A stretch of 64,000 nucleotides of DNA, taken from the NCBI GenBank assembly GCA_963978545.1, contig OZ021722.1, forward strand, positions 14,884,801 to 14,948,800, in the 5' to 3' direction. Position 1 is the first letter of the stretch, and every line of letters starts with the position of its first letter. The position numbers and the translations under genes were made by a program. The stretch comes from Linyphia triangularis. Its lineage: Eukaryota; Arthropoda; Arachnida; Araneae; Linyphiidae. Positions 12,641 to 24,169 of the stretch are shown piece after piece. The notes beneath the pieces are model-generated. The model searched no databases and was not told where the DNA came from. It was given only the letters and a program-made list of their open reading frames with translations.

Positions 12641-13296
12641 AAATACTACTATATAATACTATACCTACTATAGATGTAGTATTATAGAATTTATAATGGT
12701 GATCTTTTTTTAAGTCTATTATGATAGATATTAAACGAAAATCAATGTTATTGTTCAACTTATTATCAATTTTACAATTCCAGTTTGTTTAGCGTAATTT
12801 AATATACTTAAAAAATCCACTTTTTTTTTCTTTTGTTGCTAAAAAAATTATTATTGCAATGAAATTTGATTCATTGTAAGTCACCTTGTTCTCAATATTT
12901 TAAAGTTCTTACTATACCAGACTTTTTCATAAATTGGCATATTGCGTGTCAGTTAGCTACTACTATTATTATTATTATTTTGCAGAACAGAGAAAATACT
13001 GATAGTGCCTTTTAAGCTGCAATCCTTAGTAATCGTAAGATTTCTACTAAAATTTAGCAATGTTTAACTGCATGTAAGCAACACAAAAAAACTCTATGAG
13101 AAAATCATTTACTAATGAATGATGTGTATGCATGTGACTGGAAAAGTATGTTCTCAAGCAAGGATTAGATTGCATCTGCTTTTACACGTAGGAGAAAACC
13201 CTGCTACTTGTGACATGTATTTGAAAGCATTCTTATTTAAAGGAAACCATGGAAGACCTAATCACTCACACTGAAGAATAGTCGCATTCTTTTCAC

Positions 13297-14541
13297 ATGT
13301 GCTTCAAAGCATTTTCACAAAATAGTAACGTCCTCACTCACTCCAGAGAAAAGCCACATTTTTATGAAATGTCCTCCAAAACATTTTCACGGAAGAAGGG
13401 CCTCTCAGAACACCTCCCCACTCACACTGGAGTTAGGCCACATTCATGTGAGTTGTGCTTGAAATCATTTTCCCTAAAGAGTCACCTTAAAAGGCACCTC
13501 CTTACTCATACTGGAGTAAAGCCACATTCTTGCAAGGTTTACTCCAAATCATTTTCACAAAAAGGTTACCTACAAAAACACCTCCTCACTCGCACTGGAA
13601 AAAAGCCACATTCTTGTGAGGTGTGCTCCAAAGCATTTTCACGAAAGATTCACCTGAAAAAACACCTTCTCATTTACACTGGAGTAAGGCCACATTCATG
13701 TGAGTTGTGCTCGAAATCATTTTCCCTAAAGAGTGACCTCAAAAGGCACCTCCTAACTCACAATCGAGAAAAGCCGCATTCTTGCGAGGTTTGCCCCAAA
13801 TCATTTTCACAAAAAGGTGACCTACAAAAACACCTCCTCACTGACACTGGAGAAAAGCCATATTCTTGTGAGGTGTGCTTCAAAGCATTTTCACAGAAGA
13901 GTCTCCTCCAAATACATTTTCTCACTCACACTGGAGAAAAGCCGCATTCTTGCGAGCTTTGCTCCAAATCGTTTGCACAAAAAGGTGACCTACAAAGACA
14001 CCTCCTCACTCACACTGGAGAAAAGCCGCATTCTTGCGAGCTTTGCTCCAAATCGTTTGCACAAAAAGGTGACCTACAAAGACACCTCCTCACTCACACT
14101 GGAGAAAAGCCACATTCTTGCGATGTTTGCTTTAAAGCATTTTCACGAAAGAGAATCCTCCAAATACACTTTCTCACTCACACTGGAGAAAAGCCATATT
14201 CTTGCAAGGTTTGCTCCAAATCATTTTCACGAAAAGATGGTCTACAATATCATCTCCTCAGTCACACCGGAGAAAAGTCACACTCTTGTGAAACGTGCTC
14301 AAAGTCATTTTTTCGAAAGAGTCACCTCAACGAACACCTCCTCTCTCACACTGGAGAAAAGCCACATTCTTGTTGGAAGTGCTCAAAGTCATTTTTGCGA
14401 AAGGGTGACTTGAGAAAACACCTTCTCATTCACACTGGAGAAAAGCCAAACTCTTGTGATTTGTGCTCCAAATCATTTTCCCAAAAGAGTAGCCTCAAAA
14501 CACATCTCCTCACTCACACTGGAGAAAAGACACATTTGTAA
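13297..14541 (+). CDS. C2H2 zinc-finger protein A (414 aa)
   Basis: The frame consists almost wholly of 28-residue C2H2 units joined by TGEKPHS-type linkers: 15 units, of which about ten keep both Cys and both His. Units 1, 2, 4, 5 and 7 have lost a ligand (for example Cys to Tyr, or the last His to Tyr or Asp). Units 9 and 10 are identical at protein level (CELCSKSFAQKGDLQRHLLT), a recent in-frame duplication. The start is the first ATG after a TAG near 13276, so the protein starts inside a broken first finger. No KRAB, ZAD, BTB or other partner domain is visible. The family binds DNA in the nucleus; target unknown. It is the last exon of a gene whose acceptor is probably at 12984-12985. The presence of several dead fingers leaves open a decaying copy. 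Confidence 0.85.
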   Translation: MCFKAFSQNSNVLTHSREKPHFYEMSSKTFSRKKGLSEHLPTHTGVRPHSCELCLKSFSLKSHLKRHLLTHTGVKPHSCKVYSKSFSQKGYLQKHLLTRTGKKPHSCEVCSKAFSRKIHLKKHLLIYTGVRPHSCELCSKSFSLKSDLKRHLLTHNREKPHSCEVCPKSFSQKGDLQKHLLTDTGEKPYSCEVCFKAFSQKSLLQIHFLTHTGEKPHSCELCSKSFAQKGDLQRHLLTHTGEKPHSCELCSKSFAQKGDLQRHLLTHTGEKPHSCDVCFKAFSRKRILQIHFLTHTGEKPYSCKVCSKSFSRKDGLQYHLLSHTGEKSHSCETCSKSFFRKSHLNEHLLSHTGEKPHSCWKCSKSFLRKGDLRKHLLIHTGEKPNSCDLCSKSFSQKSSLKTHLLTHTGEKTHL

Positions 14542-14604
14542 GAGATTGTGCCAAGCGTATTTCCAAAAGTAGAACCTCATTAATTATAGCCTTACTCACA
14601 CTTC

Positions 14605-14610
14605 AATAAA
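14605..14610 (+). terminator. Poly(A) signal of zinc-finger gene A
   Basis: AATAAA, 64 nt after the stop codon. The matching place in copy B has mutated to AGTAAA. Confidence 0.5.
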
Positions 14611-15590
14611 ATAATAAAATGGTCACATGTGCAACAAGCACCAGTGCATTTACTGGAAGATAGTTTCATGAATTCAAAATCCTATATTATTCTGTAGATT
14701 ACTTTTTGATTAATGCAAGAAAATAAGAATGTTAATAGCATATGTTTTAATGCAAATTTGCATAGTTTTTGACATAAGTGGTCATTTATGCCTTAATACT
14801 CATTCACAATTTAATAACTTCATTTTTTTTATATAATTTAAAAATTAAGATTGAATAGAAGCTTTCTTTTATTAATTATTTGATATATTTATTGTAAACC
14901 CTGAACTGACTTCAGTAAGGAGAAAATTCAGTGTTTCTATTATGTTGATTGCCACAATATTTTCCCTTGTGTTGCCCTTGTGCAAGTAAAATCAGATAAC
15001 CCAAACCAAACTATTCTGTAAAATCCAAACTCTGTTTCATTTTCGATACATTTCTTTGAAATATGTTCTACAGGTAAGGAGTTGATTTATAAAAACAACT
15101 TTTTTCTTTGAAATAAGAATGTTAAAAAAAAGAACTTATCAATTTTCAAATATACTGAAACACAAATATTTGCAGATTTGTAAGAATAAGGAGTACTTCA
15201 TGATAACGGTCTTAATACTCTCTGAACTTAAAAAGTGAATGGTGGATCTCGAACATAAATCCGTACCTTGAAAGAAGCACTGTTATAATGATTTTTATTT
15301 GTGTTGTTAGAAAGAAATCTTTTTTTGCTCTAGAGAAAGTCTGTGCGAATATCATTTGTAACGGAGGATCCACCATTATTATTTTAAAGAAAAAAATGGT
15401 TAGAGCAGGTGATGCTAGACTACAAAATCTTACTTCAGGACTAGTGTGTGATTTTTGCCAAATTCTTTTTTCAGTATTCTTACTTTTTTTTATATATATT
15501 TTTATATTTGTCTGCATGGCTCTGTCCCGCCAATCCCCAATCATTACTGTAATTGTAGTCAATTTTGAAATCCTTGCCAAATGTAGCTGA

Positions 15591-17080
15591 ACACCTTAGT
15601 ACCACTTGTTGACATTTTTACTTTCAATTACTCATATGTTTACTTAGGGTAATAAAAGTATTGTTTCTGTGGTCAGCATAAATCTCGAAGGAATCGACCT
15701 ACCCAGGGTCCCCACAGTCCTGGAAAGTCCTTAAAAAAAATTTGATGAAATTTGGTCCTTGGAAAAAAGGATAAGCCCTTGAATTTTTAAGCGACCACCG
15801 ATAATATTCGCCTCTGTCTTTTCTCGTCTCCGTTATGTATTTTTATGTCAAAAGTATATAATTTTATGGTCCTTGAATTTTTATAAAAAGGTCCTTGAAT
15901 TTTTTTCTGCAATAAGAGTGGGAATCTTGCTAAAATGTTCAAATTTGGTGTAGGGGTTAGTGGCTGCTGGGACCTACCGGTAATGTGTTTGTCAAAATTG
16001 AGCATGTGCATTAAGGTAGCTGACAATGAAAAAATTGCTTAAAAATGGTTTTAAAGATTTTGGTCAAAATCGCTGTGGTAATGCCTCATAACCCACTGAC
16101 CGCCTTGAAAGTATATATCAGTGACTGATTCCTTAAACTGCTGGCTATGCCCGTTTATATCCGTGTAGCTGATTCTGTCTCAAAAAGGCTATGGACATAA
16201 GGATACGTGTGTTAGTGCTTTCCACCTCACCTAATTAAGTATTGACGATTGAGACCATCCCCTTTCCATTAGAGGACGCTCGTACCTAATCGAGTAGCGT
16301 TCTTCTTCCAAGGGGTTGAGCTCTGAAGGGGGAAGAGCTGGTTGAATGAGTTTCACTAACTGTTTTTGTGTCATAAGTCAGTTTTGAATGGGCAGGGTTT
16401 TTTTGGCATAAAAAATGGTTTCTAATGATGTTTATTTCTTGTTTGATATGGCTAATCTTTTCAGGTTCACAAAAATATTCTGCATCAAGTTTCTTGTACT
16501 TGCCACCAGAATTCCATCACATTTCTATTTACCATCATAGATAAATAACCATCACTCCACAATATAGAGAAACATGTTGCGTAATTTCGTGTCAGTGTTT
16601 GAGTAATTTCACTTTTCATATTTTCTTTTCTTTTTTTTAAGATACCCTTAATACCATGTGTGAATCTTAGTGTGTTTATTTTAATATAAAATATTTATAT
16701 TTCCTCAGTTTTAACTTTAATTACCTTAATATTTTAAGCACAAGGCTCTGTATGTTCGACTGTGTCGTGCTATACATATGAAAGTTAAGTGTTATTAATA
16801 AAAAAATTGTTAATTATATTAAATACATTTTTATTGAGTAAAACGATGTAATTAAATACTATATAAATAAGAGCTCTTTTTTCAACTATTAAGTTACTCT
16901 ATACAACTTTAATAAAACTAAAAAAATCTATTTCTATCACATATTAAGAACTTAAAATAATAAGCTGAACAAACATTTACACGTACAATGGTCATCTTCA
17001 TTACGGAGTCGCATAAAACAAAACAAAAAGTAATATCGGAACATTTGTTGTTTAAATAAAAGAGTGGCTTAAACAGTTTT
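15591..17080. other. Intergenic, repeat-derived in part
   Basis: CAGGGTCCCCAC at about 15706, followed by repeated CCTTGAATTTTT phrases, resembles one end of the TIR element at 39024-39392. No second end was found, so it is probably a fragment. No gene is seen in the remainder. Confidence 0.4.
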
Positions 17081-17088
17081 TTTTTTGG

Positions 17089-17345
17089 GTCCCGATACCC
17101 TAGTGGTAGAGTATCGAGCTCATAACCGGAGGGTTGTGGGTTCTGTCCTCGGTCCGCCAAATATCGGTGTGTACCTAATGGGGGCTGGTGCACATTAAAT
17201 CTGTCGTGGCCTCAATGTCCTCTCGTTGGTGTGGTGGGGTCGGAGAGAGGGGTTTACACTAGAAGATTTCGATCTCGTATTCTTCTAGATGCTCAAAATT
17301 ACGAGACGTATTTGGCTATGTTAAGCACTTTATAAGTGGCAGAAA
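17089..17345 (+). mobile_element. tRNA-derived SINE (family 2)
   Basis: It starts with a tRNA-like part: box A-like TAGTGGTAGAGTATCGAGCT, then CTCATAA in the anticodon-loop position, then box B-like GGTTCTGTCC, then GGTCCGCC. A 185-bp non-tRNA body follows (GTACCTAATGGGGGCTGG, TTCTAGATGCTC). No clear target duplication was found. It is different in body and tail from SINE family 1. Confidence 0.78.
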
Positions 17346-17355
17346 TAGACAGTCG

Positions 17356-17568
17356 GTGTTTTCAAAACAAAACAAACATTTTTTTTTGCAACAAAGTTTA
17401 ATGAAACGACGGTTCATTGAGGTTGTTGGAGGAATAACGACTGAGATGCTGTGCAACGCTTGGCGTGAAGTTGAATGCAGACTCGATATTTTAAGTGCGA
17501 CAAATGTAACTCAAGTAGAACTTATGAAACGTGCAGCGAGAAACTGTTTGAAATATGCTTATAAATAA
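17356..17568 (+). pseudogene. Transposase C-terminal remnant (possible)
   Basis: A 70-codon frame reading RRFIEVVGGITTEMLCNAWR and EVECRLDILSATN. From memory this resembles the tail found on arthropod DDE-type transposases (DUF4817/DDE_3-like), where a T-P-E-M-L then W-x-E-x-E-Y-R-L-D pattern is usual. No catalytic domain is present upstream. It directly follows a SINE. Low confidence. Confidence 0.35.
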
Positions 17569-17691
17569 AACATTAAACAATGTAAGTACATTATTTTGTT
17601 TCATGGAATTCTGAATGCAATCAATAATTTATACTCACCCTGTATATGCCAACAGTGTTGTATCTCTTAAAACTATATAAAGAAGTCCTAT

Positions 17692-18030
17692 CTAAACTCA
17701 ACTTAATATGACATCACTAGACGATAGATCTTCACCTTGCTATAGGCAATTAATCCATTTTAGCGAAGTGAAGACATAATTCTCGCCAAACCTTATAGCC
17801 TTTTGTTCTCTATAGGGTTGCCTGGCTGAGTTTCTTAGCGTGATTTTTTCTTGTGGGACGGGAGAAGAATGAAAAGGGAATGGGGTGATACAGTATTCCT
17901 GTCCATTTCGTTTGTCGAACAAAAGGCTGTATGGTTTGGCTAGCATTATGCTTTCACGCCGCCAAAATGGATAAATTGCCTATGAGCACTGTGACGATCT
18001 ACTGTCTAGTGATGTTAAGTTGAAGTTTAG
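17692..18030. mobile_element. Foldback/MITE-like element, 339 bp
   Basis: The two halves are reverse complements with gaps. The outer CTAAACTCAACTTAA pairs with TTAAGTTGAAGTTTAG, then ACATCACTAGAC with GTCTAGTGATGT, and internal AACCTTATAGCCTTTTGTTC with GAACAAAAGGCTGTATGGTT. It has no coding capacity; the antisense frame across it is structural. The target duplication is not clear. Confidence 0.75.
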
Positions 18031-18773
18031 TAGTAAAGGAACATTCCCTATACTCGCTAGGCACAATTTTCCAGCCAAGTGCTTTTTGAAACTACTTTGT
18101 AGAAAATCTTGACATTTAGTGGAATAGGTACGCAAATGATCACTTAATGAAATGACATAAATTAAAAACTCAAAAATTGAGTCGCATACATTTTATTTTA
18201 TATTTGGAATCCTTACGTCAATGCATTGTCTCTACCTGGTTTTGTCTTTTGCTAATTTTAATTTATAATAGATAGACATTGAATGAAAACAATTTATTTC
18301 ATTTCATGAAGTGATCTTTTTTGTACCTACTCAATAATTTTTAAAGTTTTCAACAAAGTAGTTTCTAAATGTTCTGGGCTGTAACATAGTGAATATAAGT
18401 AATCTCCCTTTCCAGAACTTCCTTTCAAACATTTTTGTAATATCAATATACTATGAGCTTTGGAGTTTCACTTTTGTCAAATATGCAATTTTAGGGCTTA
18501 AATGATAAATCAAGGTTATAAGAAAAAGGAAATGATAGGCATGATTTAGGAATTATAAAAAATTTGAATACAAAGAGAACTGTTTATTTTTTGGTTTAGA
18601 AATGATATAAATATTACATTTAAGATAGATTGTCTATGAAACACACACAAAACTGGACTTCTAACCAAATGAAAAAATTAGTTGAATTTAATTATGAACT
18701 TTTCCTTTACATTTTCAATTGCCATGTATCTTTGATAGTATGCTTACGTCCATTGTCATTTCACTATTTCTTT
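18031..18773. other. Intergenic, nothing recognised
   Basis: AT-rich, with no coding frame or repeat that I can support. Confidence 0.5.
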
Positions 18774-18777
18774 ATAT

Positions 18778-19479
18778 TGTTACGAATTTTTGTATATTTG
18801 TAAATATTCCGTAGTATTGATTATGTAAATAGGATAAATTTATGTACACTTCGCATAAAGAAGTGCAAAAATTCTTTACTTGGCTTCCCTGCAATATGTG
18901 TCTTAATGCTTGATAACGAGTTTTACAGAGATAACGCTGGGAAGCAAGTTTTACAAGGAGCAGGGCATTTAACATTATGGTAATGGCAAACTCACCAAAT
19001 TGGCGAGGTAGAGCCAAGTTGGCGACTAATTTTTTTCTCCAAATTTGGCGACATTTTGGTCCCCATGTACATGTATAGGACTTTTCGACTGCGATCTGGA
19101 AAGTTCTCCAAATATCTACCTCTATAAGTTTTAAGAAGGTTTGACTTTCCTATATAAGCCCTGCCGTGAGGGGAGTGGAGTTAGTTTACTGAAATTACTG
19201 AGTTAGTTGAGTTACTGACTTGGTTGTCTGTCATTGAGCATTCAGAGAGTTCCGAGCGCGAACTGTATTGCATTGTCTTTTGCAGCGATTTTAGCAGTTG
19301 TGTTGTCAAGTTTTTAACTGCTGTTTTGTGCTCTATTGTTGTGAAAAGAGCTGTAATGAGTCTACTAGAACGAGAAGTTCTGGAGTTGTAATAGAATCTG
19401 CGAAGAGTTATATCGGAATAAATTTCTGCAAGTTTTGATCTGCTTTGGCTTCAAATCTTTCGAACCCAACCACGCAACA
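18778..19479 (+). mobile_element. Solo LTR, 702 bp, Ty3/Gypsy-like
   Basis: It starts TGTTACGAA and ends GCAACA, so the ends are TGTT and AACA. It is flanked by ATAT at 18774-18777 and at 19480-19483, a 4-bp target duplication. Inside are a TATA box (CTATATAAGC, 19151-19160), GC-rich putative start-site sequence, and AATAAA at 19417-19422, in U3-R order. No internal coding region is attached, so it is what remains after LTR-LTR recombination. Confidence 0.85.
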
Positions 19480-19483
19480 ATAT

Positions 19484-21114
19484 TTATATCATTAAATTTA
19501 TAATCATTGAATAATAATGTTTTGAGCTAAAACTGATGTGCTTTTTAGATGAAAAAATATGTAACATTGTGAATAAACAGTTTGGCTGATTCTATTAATT
19601 AGGAAGAACCTAATACTTTAAATTAAATAATTGAAACACTTTTTCCACAGAGATTTGAAATTCATTTTAATACTTAGAAACGACAGTTCTCGTTTTAGAA
19701 TTTTATTCGAGCATTATTAAGCTTTAGAACTACTAATTGTATTCAATATTTTCTGTTATTAATTATATATACACATGTGTGATAAATTTAAGGAATATTA
19801 AACTTGTATAATGAAACAAAAGCATAATTAAAAATAAGTCAATATTTTTCATTAAATAAATGATATACCTTTAAGGTCTTAAACAAGATGATAGAATGTG
19901 GTCCATTATATGATTCTTCATTTAATTCAAATATTATATTAAAATGTGTTTTATTTATTTCGTTGTTTAACTAATTGGCGTTGCTAATTGAATCTTATGG
20001 TTTTGTTTACACGTATATTTGAATAACTTTTACAATAATAACATGCAATCGTGTTTTGGTTATTGCATTTCTTTTTACACAAAATATGCAATTATTAGTT
20101 TGGGCCATCTCATTTTTACTACTCACGGACAATCACTGTATCCCTGTTACTAAATGTACTCGGCTCTCTTTTGGGTGAAATTTTTTTTAAACCATCTATT
20201 GTGGACAGTTTCTACAACCCACAATTTGATTTTCCCCTCGATCAAGATCGTAACTAGATTGGCATTTCAGGGAAGAGGGGTCAAAAGATATTTGTATCCA
20301 TCTACGCGAAAATGGAAGGAGGGGGACGTATATAAATTATGTCATGCGCCTTGAGGGAGGGGGTCTGTCCAAACATGATGAACCGTAACATGGGAGTAAG
20401 GGAAGGGGGTTAATCGCTTGTGTGACGTAACAATTTCCCTATTGCGAGAAAAATATTTTTTTTCTTCCGAAATTTAAATTTAAACAAAATAATAATTTCA
20501 ATTTTTTGGAATCATTTGACTACGAAAGTTAATCGGCATTAAGTGTGACTTTATTTTATACGAGTTAATTTCAAAACTGCCTAAATATGCATTGCTTTTA
20601 ATCAGAAGAGGATGGAGAAATTAATGAAACTAGTTTCTTTGGAGATGGGGAAAGTGACAACGTGAAGTAATTTCAGGCAGGTATCAACTAAAAAAAGTCA
20701 AATTTTTGCATGACGTAATTTGTATTCGTTCCCGTTGTTAAAATTAACTGTCAATTTTCATTGCTTATTCAATTAAGAGATTCAAAATTATACGTCCGAT
20801 TGAGTTATAAAGTCAGACAGTGTAATGGGTGATTGAAAGTAAACATGCAATTGTGTGAACCATTATTTTTATTGAAAACGTTAAAAGAAACGTTCTGCTA
20901 TTCACTATGCATGCTACTTCGTCGAGAGATAGCAGTTTATTGCATGAATATAAAAATAAATACTTTTTTTAAAATAAATGGAATAAAAAAAACCGCTGAA
21001 ATTCCCATCAGCGAGCCACTCATGTTCAAGAATATATAGTGACCCCCCCCCCCCCATCCTCTCGCGATAAAAAAATGATTTTAAATCGCCTCTCCTTTCG
21101 TTTCAAAGAACCAA
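19484..21114. other. Intergenic, no gene; old DNA repeat near 20270-20450
   Basis: GGGGG-rich strings with GTGACGTAAC at about 20270-20450, and a related TGACGTAATTTG near 20711, look like an old dispersed repeat. A C-run sits at about 21043-21055. Frames at 20154-20354 and 20833-21039 lack any family signal. Confidence 0.4.
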
Positions 21115-21595
21115 CAAGAGGGAGATCAGAAACTTCCACCGTTCTTATTGGCTAACAGTAGTGCAACTCACGAGACCACTGGATTTACACCAACTCAAAT
21201 GATGTTTGGAAGAGACCTACCTGCGACCTCCTCTTTGGACGACCACCGGACACTCCTTTTTCGTCTGTCCAGTATCTAGATGTCTAGATCCAAGCACGTT
21301 TGGAAGACGTACATCGGTTTGCCAGAGAGAGAATCAACATCATGACTGAACGCATTAAGATCCGATACGATGCCAGGACCACAGACCTACCATTCAAGGA
21401 AGGTGACAAGATGTGGTTATGGAACCCTAAACGTCGAAAAGGACTCTCTCCTAAGCTCGAGACGAAATGGAAAGGGCCGTATGTTGTCCTTAAAAAGATC
21501 AATGATGTTGTTTTAAGGATTCAACGGACACCTTCCTGTAAACCAAAAGTTGTTCATTATTATAGGATAGCCCTATATTTTAGTAGTTCTTCTTA
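21115..21595 (+). pseudogene. Ty3/Gypsy integrase C-terminal remnant
   Basis: Reading with two frame breaks, the sequence matches the end of a Gypsy polyprotein: HETTGFTPTQMMFGRDLP, then a break and stop near 21280, then ARERINIMTERIKIRYDART, EGDKMWLWNPKRRKGLSPKL, KWKGPYVVLKKINDVV and KPKVVH. These are the distal integrase core and the GPY/F-type C-terminal domain. Gag, protease, RT and the DDE core are absent, so it is 5'-truncated and inactive. Confidence 0.85.
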
Positions 21596-21626
21596 AGGAT
21601 TTCACTGCCCGGGACGTGCAGTCATT

Positions 21627-21639
21627 AAGAGGGAGGAAA
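21627..21639 (+). other. Polypurine tract
   Basis: AAGAGGGAGGAAA lies directly before the TGTTACG start of the 3' LTR. This is the plus-strand primer site of LTR retrotransposons. Confidence 0.75.
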
Positions 21640-22165
21640 TGTTACGAAAAATTGTCTGTATAAAATTGTAAATGGTGACGAATTCATTTTAAAGTTCTAT
21701 TTTATCTCGTTTTATTCTGTATAGAATTATAAATAGTGACATATTTCTTTGAATGTTTTATTTTATTTTATTAAATTTGCAAACCGCGATAATACAGGTT
21801 AGAAAAAGCTGGAAACACCTAAATCATTCATGAAATTTTGAAGCATTTCAAACAGGCTATTGGTAGGCTGGATTTTGCTAGAAATTTCTACCGTGACACT
21901 AATTTAAAGAGAAGAAAGATGAAATCGAGTTCAGTTGAGTCGAGAATTGTTTGCTGTTAGGAAAGCTTCCGATGTTTTGTTTACTTTCTGAGCACGAATT
22001 AACGCTGTGTTCGAAGTTGTTATGTACTGAAGCTTGTATTGAAGCTTAATAGCGATTGTTTTGTTGTTTGAAGAAGTTTTGTGAGCCTTTGATGGAAGAG
22101 TAAATTATAGCTTTTTTTTTTAGTAAAAGCTGTGTCATCATTTCCACTGACAAAAATTCATGACA
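21640..22165 (+). mobile_element. 3' LTR of the truncated Gypsy element
   Basis: It starts TGTTACGAAAAATTG directly after the polypurine tract. The probable end is ATGACA at 22165, followed by ATAT. It shares only the first nine or so bases with the solo LTR at 18778, so it is likely a different family. The end coordinate is inferred from the terminal CA and could be off. Confidence 0.65.
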
Positions 22166-23949
22166 ATATCTTATCCAAGATACAAAGACAATCTTGATAG
22201 GCATGAAAGAAATTAAAAGCATGCAAAGGAGAACTTCAAGACATTATTATACAAGAGTAATAAAAAGAACGTTGATTCAGTTTTCACTTTGCATAAATGT
22301 TTGCATGCAGATATAGAACATGATATTGCTACTACGTTTTCTCATAATTATGGGCTGCTCTTCAACATCTATTAATTTTGAGTTTTAGCAATTGAGGCAA
22401 GGAAAATGTCCCTCGCCCATTATATTTAATGCTTTTCGTTTTTTTTTTTTTTTTTTTAATATATTCAAATCCTGTAGTGTATAATCACTGAATAAGTATT
22501 TGTAACTATTTTACTTTACAACCTAGTAGAGTCCCTGTGTATGGTTTGGCTCACATTCAAACTGGGGCATAAGTACATTTTTAGTAATTAGGGTAGGAAA
22601 ATTGCAATTCTAGGCGTGTATATAAAAACTTCATGACGGCACCATTTCATTCCTTACGAAATATGTTTCAAAATTTATGGTAGCCGTACTTTAATTTTAC
22701 GTTAAAATTTTTATGACAGATTAAAGTAGCATTAACTTTTCAAAAGTCCGGTTTGTGGTTATAATAATGCCGAAAAAAATTCCGCAATAAACTTGAGGGT
22801 TTTTAATGTAAATATTGACATTTTGTTTGATATGAGATTTTGAACACCCTGAAATCAAGTCATGACTGTCTCTCCGTGGAATTATGGAATTCTTATTACT
22901 ATTTTCCATCCTTCCATTTAAAATTTTACGAATTTGAGTAAGATAAGAAGATTAAACTTCCACACACACACACTAACACACAAAAAAAACCTGTACATTG
23001 CTGACCACATGCTTTCAATAGCCTATACAGTCGCACAAAAGAAGGGTCCAAAGGCTATAAACACCTGCATTCTGGTCCAGTAAACTCCTACACTTTATTT
23101 CCCAATTAATCCCTCGGGCGGAATAAATAAATGACTATCAATCTTTTGAAACGGGAGGAAAGAAGAATTACTGAAAAAAAACCGTAGCCATTTAAATAAA
23201 GCATTTCCATAAAAGTCGGGAGCATTCGTGGTGACTAATTTTATTAATGGAGGACCACTAATGGGTTAATCTCATCTAAAAATACGGTTTTCTAAAAACA
23301 ACCCACAAATCAAAATGGTAAAACTTCCAAGTACGGTAAGGATTCTGCAAAAAGATTGCTAGCATAAAACCACTCCAAATTATGATAATCTTAGGAAATA
23401 CACATGTTATTAAAAAGAAATAGCGGTGCGGTGGCTGTCATTTGTTGTTGTGAATCATCTTGGCAATCTAGGAAAATTATGTAGCAATAACGAAGAGTTA
23501 GTTGGAATCTTATAAATACGTAAATATAATTTTTACATTATTTTAACTGTATATATATAGGTCGAGGTAGTGCAAAAAGATTTCTGGGAGGTTGCAACTA
23601 CAGATCTCTGTATGTTGATTCTATAACGCTCTTTCATATACTTGTCAATAGCCCAGCTGGTTGAACTCCCGGCTGGGAGTGGACTTTGTGAACTAGCACT
23701 TGTCTCTGCGTACATATGTGAGAGAACCACCTCTATGGAACAGGTTGAAGTAAAAAAAAGAGAGGATATAAAATCATTTCGGTGCAGAAGGAATTTTGTG
23801 AAGTTGCCATTTCAATGCTTTCTCCGGGTGAGGACGTGGACACTCCAAATAGACCAGCTTGTACTATTTAGAAACTTAACTAGATGCAGTTTACTCTGAT
23901 GTCATATAAATAAAACCTATTTTTAATTTCTACTGTTGACTCCACACGC
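22166..23949. other. Intergenic, no gene recognised
   Basis: Holds a T-run at about 22440-22457. The 85-codon frame at 23642-23899 starts with AGCCCAGCTGGTTGAACTCC and could be repeat-derived; it lacks recognisable domains. Nothing else can be supported. Confidence 0.4.
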
Positions 23950-24169
23950 TAGAACTGCTCGACACCAGTAGGTAAACTGCAGGAGAATGGCTTTATTTTC
24001 AGGTTTTCACGAAGCATGCTGGACTTGAAGATTTCTAAGCTTGTTCATTTATTTTTAGAAATTGTTTATTCTTCAACAATTTCCTTACTACTATATTGTT
24101 TTTGGATGTTTTCATTCTCTAAGAAAAAGTTATACAACTGTACGATTTGCATGCGAACTACTGCTACTT
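23950..24169 (+). other. Putative 5' exon of zinc-finger gene B
   Basis: Homologous to 9557-9779, with the same donor (CTACTTG then TAAGTATG, G at 24170). The acceptor TTTTTTGCAG ends at 26990. Probably untranslated. Not verified by transcripts. Confidence 0.45.

Larger units (their letters stand above)
9555..15590 (+). repeat. Segmental duplication unit A (zinc-finger gene unit)
   Basis: It aligns by eye with 23950-29845 in the same orientation. The start (GACACCAGTA), the 5' splice donor (CTACTTGTAAGTATG), the intron blocks, the zinc-finger exon and the 3' flank all correspond in order. The alignment is lost for about 11240-12720 versus 25430-26725. Boundaries are approximate, to some tens of bases. 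Confidence 0.8.

Noticed and set aside
13817..14413. Second 198-codon frame inside the zinc-finger exon
   Set aside because: It is the shifted frame of the 84-nt finger repeat (recurring SSLTLEKS), a shadow of gene A. The same holds for the shifted frames at 27297, 28053 and 28389 in gene B.
15212..15590. Overlapping 122- and 100-codon frames on opposite strands in the zinc-finger 3' flank
   Set aside because: Not conserved as frames in the duplicate at 29430-29840, which has stops and indels.
23642..23899. 85-codon frame MSIAQLVELPAGS
   Set aside because: Could be a tRNA-like repeat head (AGCCCAGCTGGTTGAAC) rather than a gene; no domain and no neighbouring exons found.
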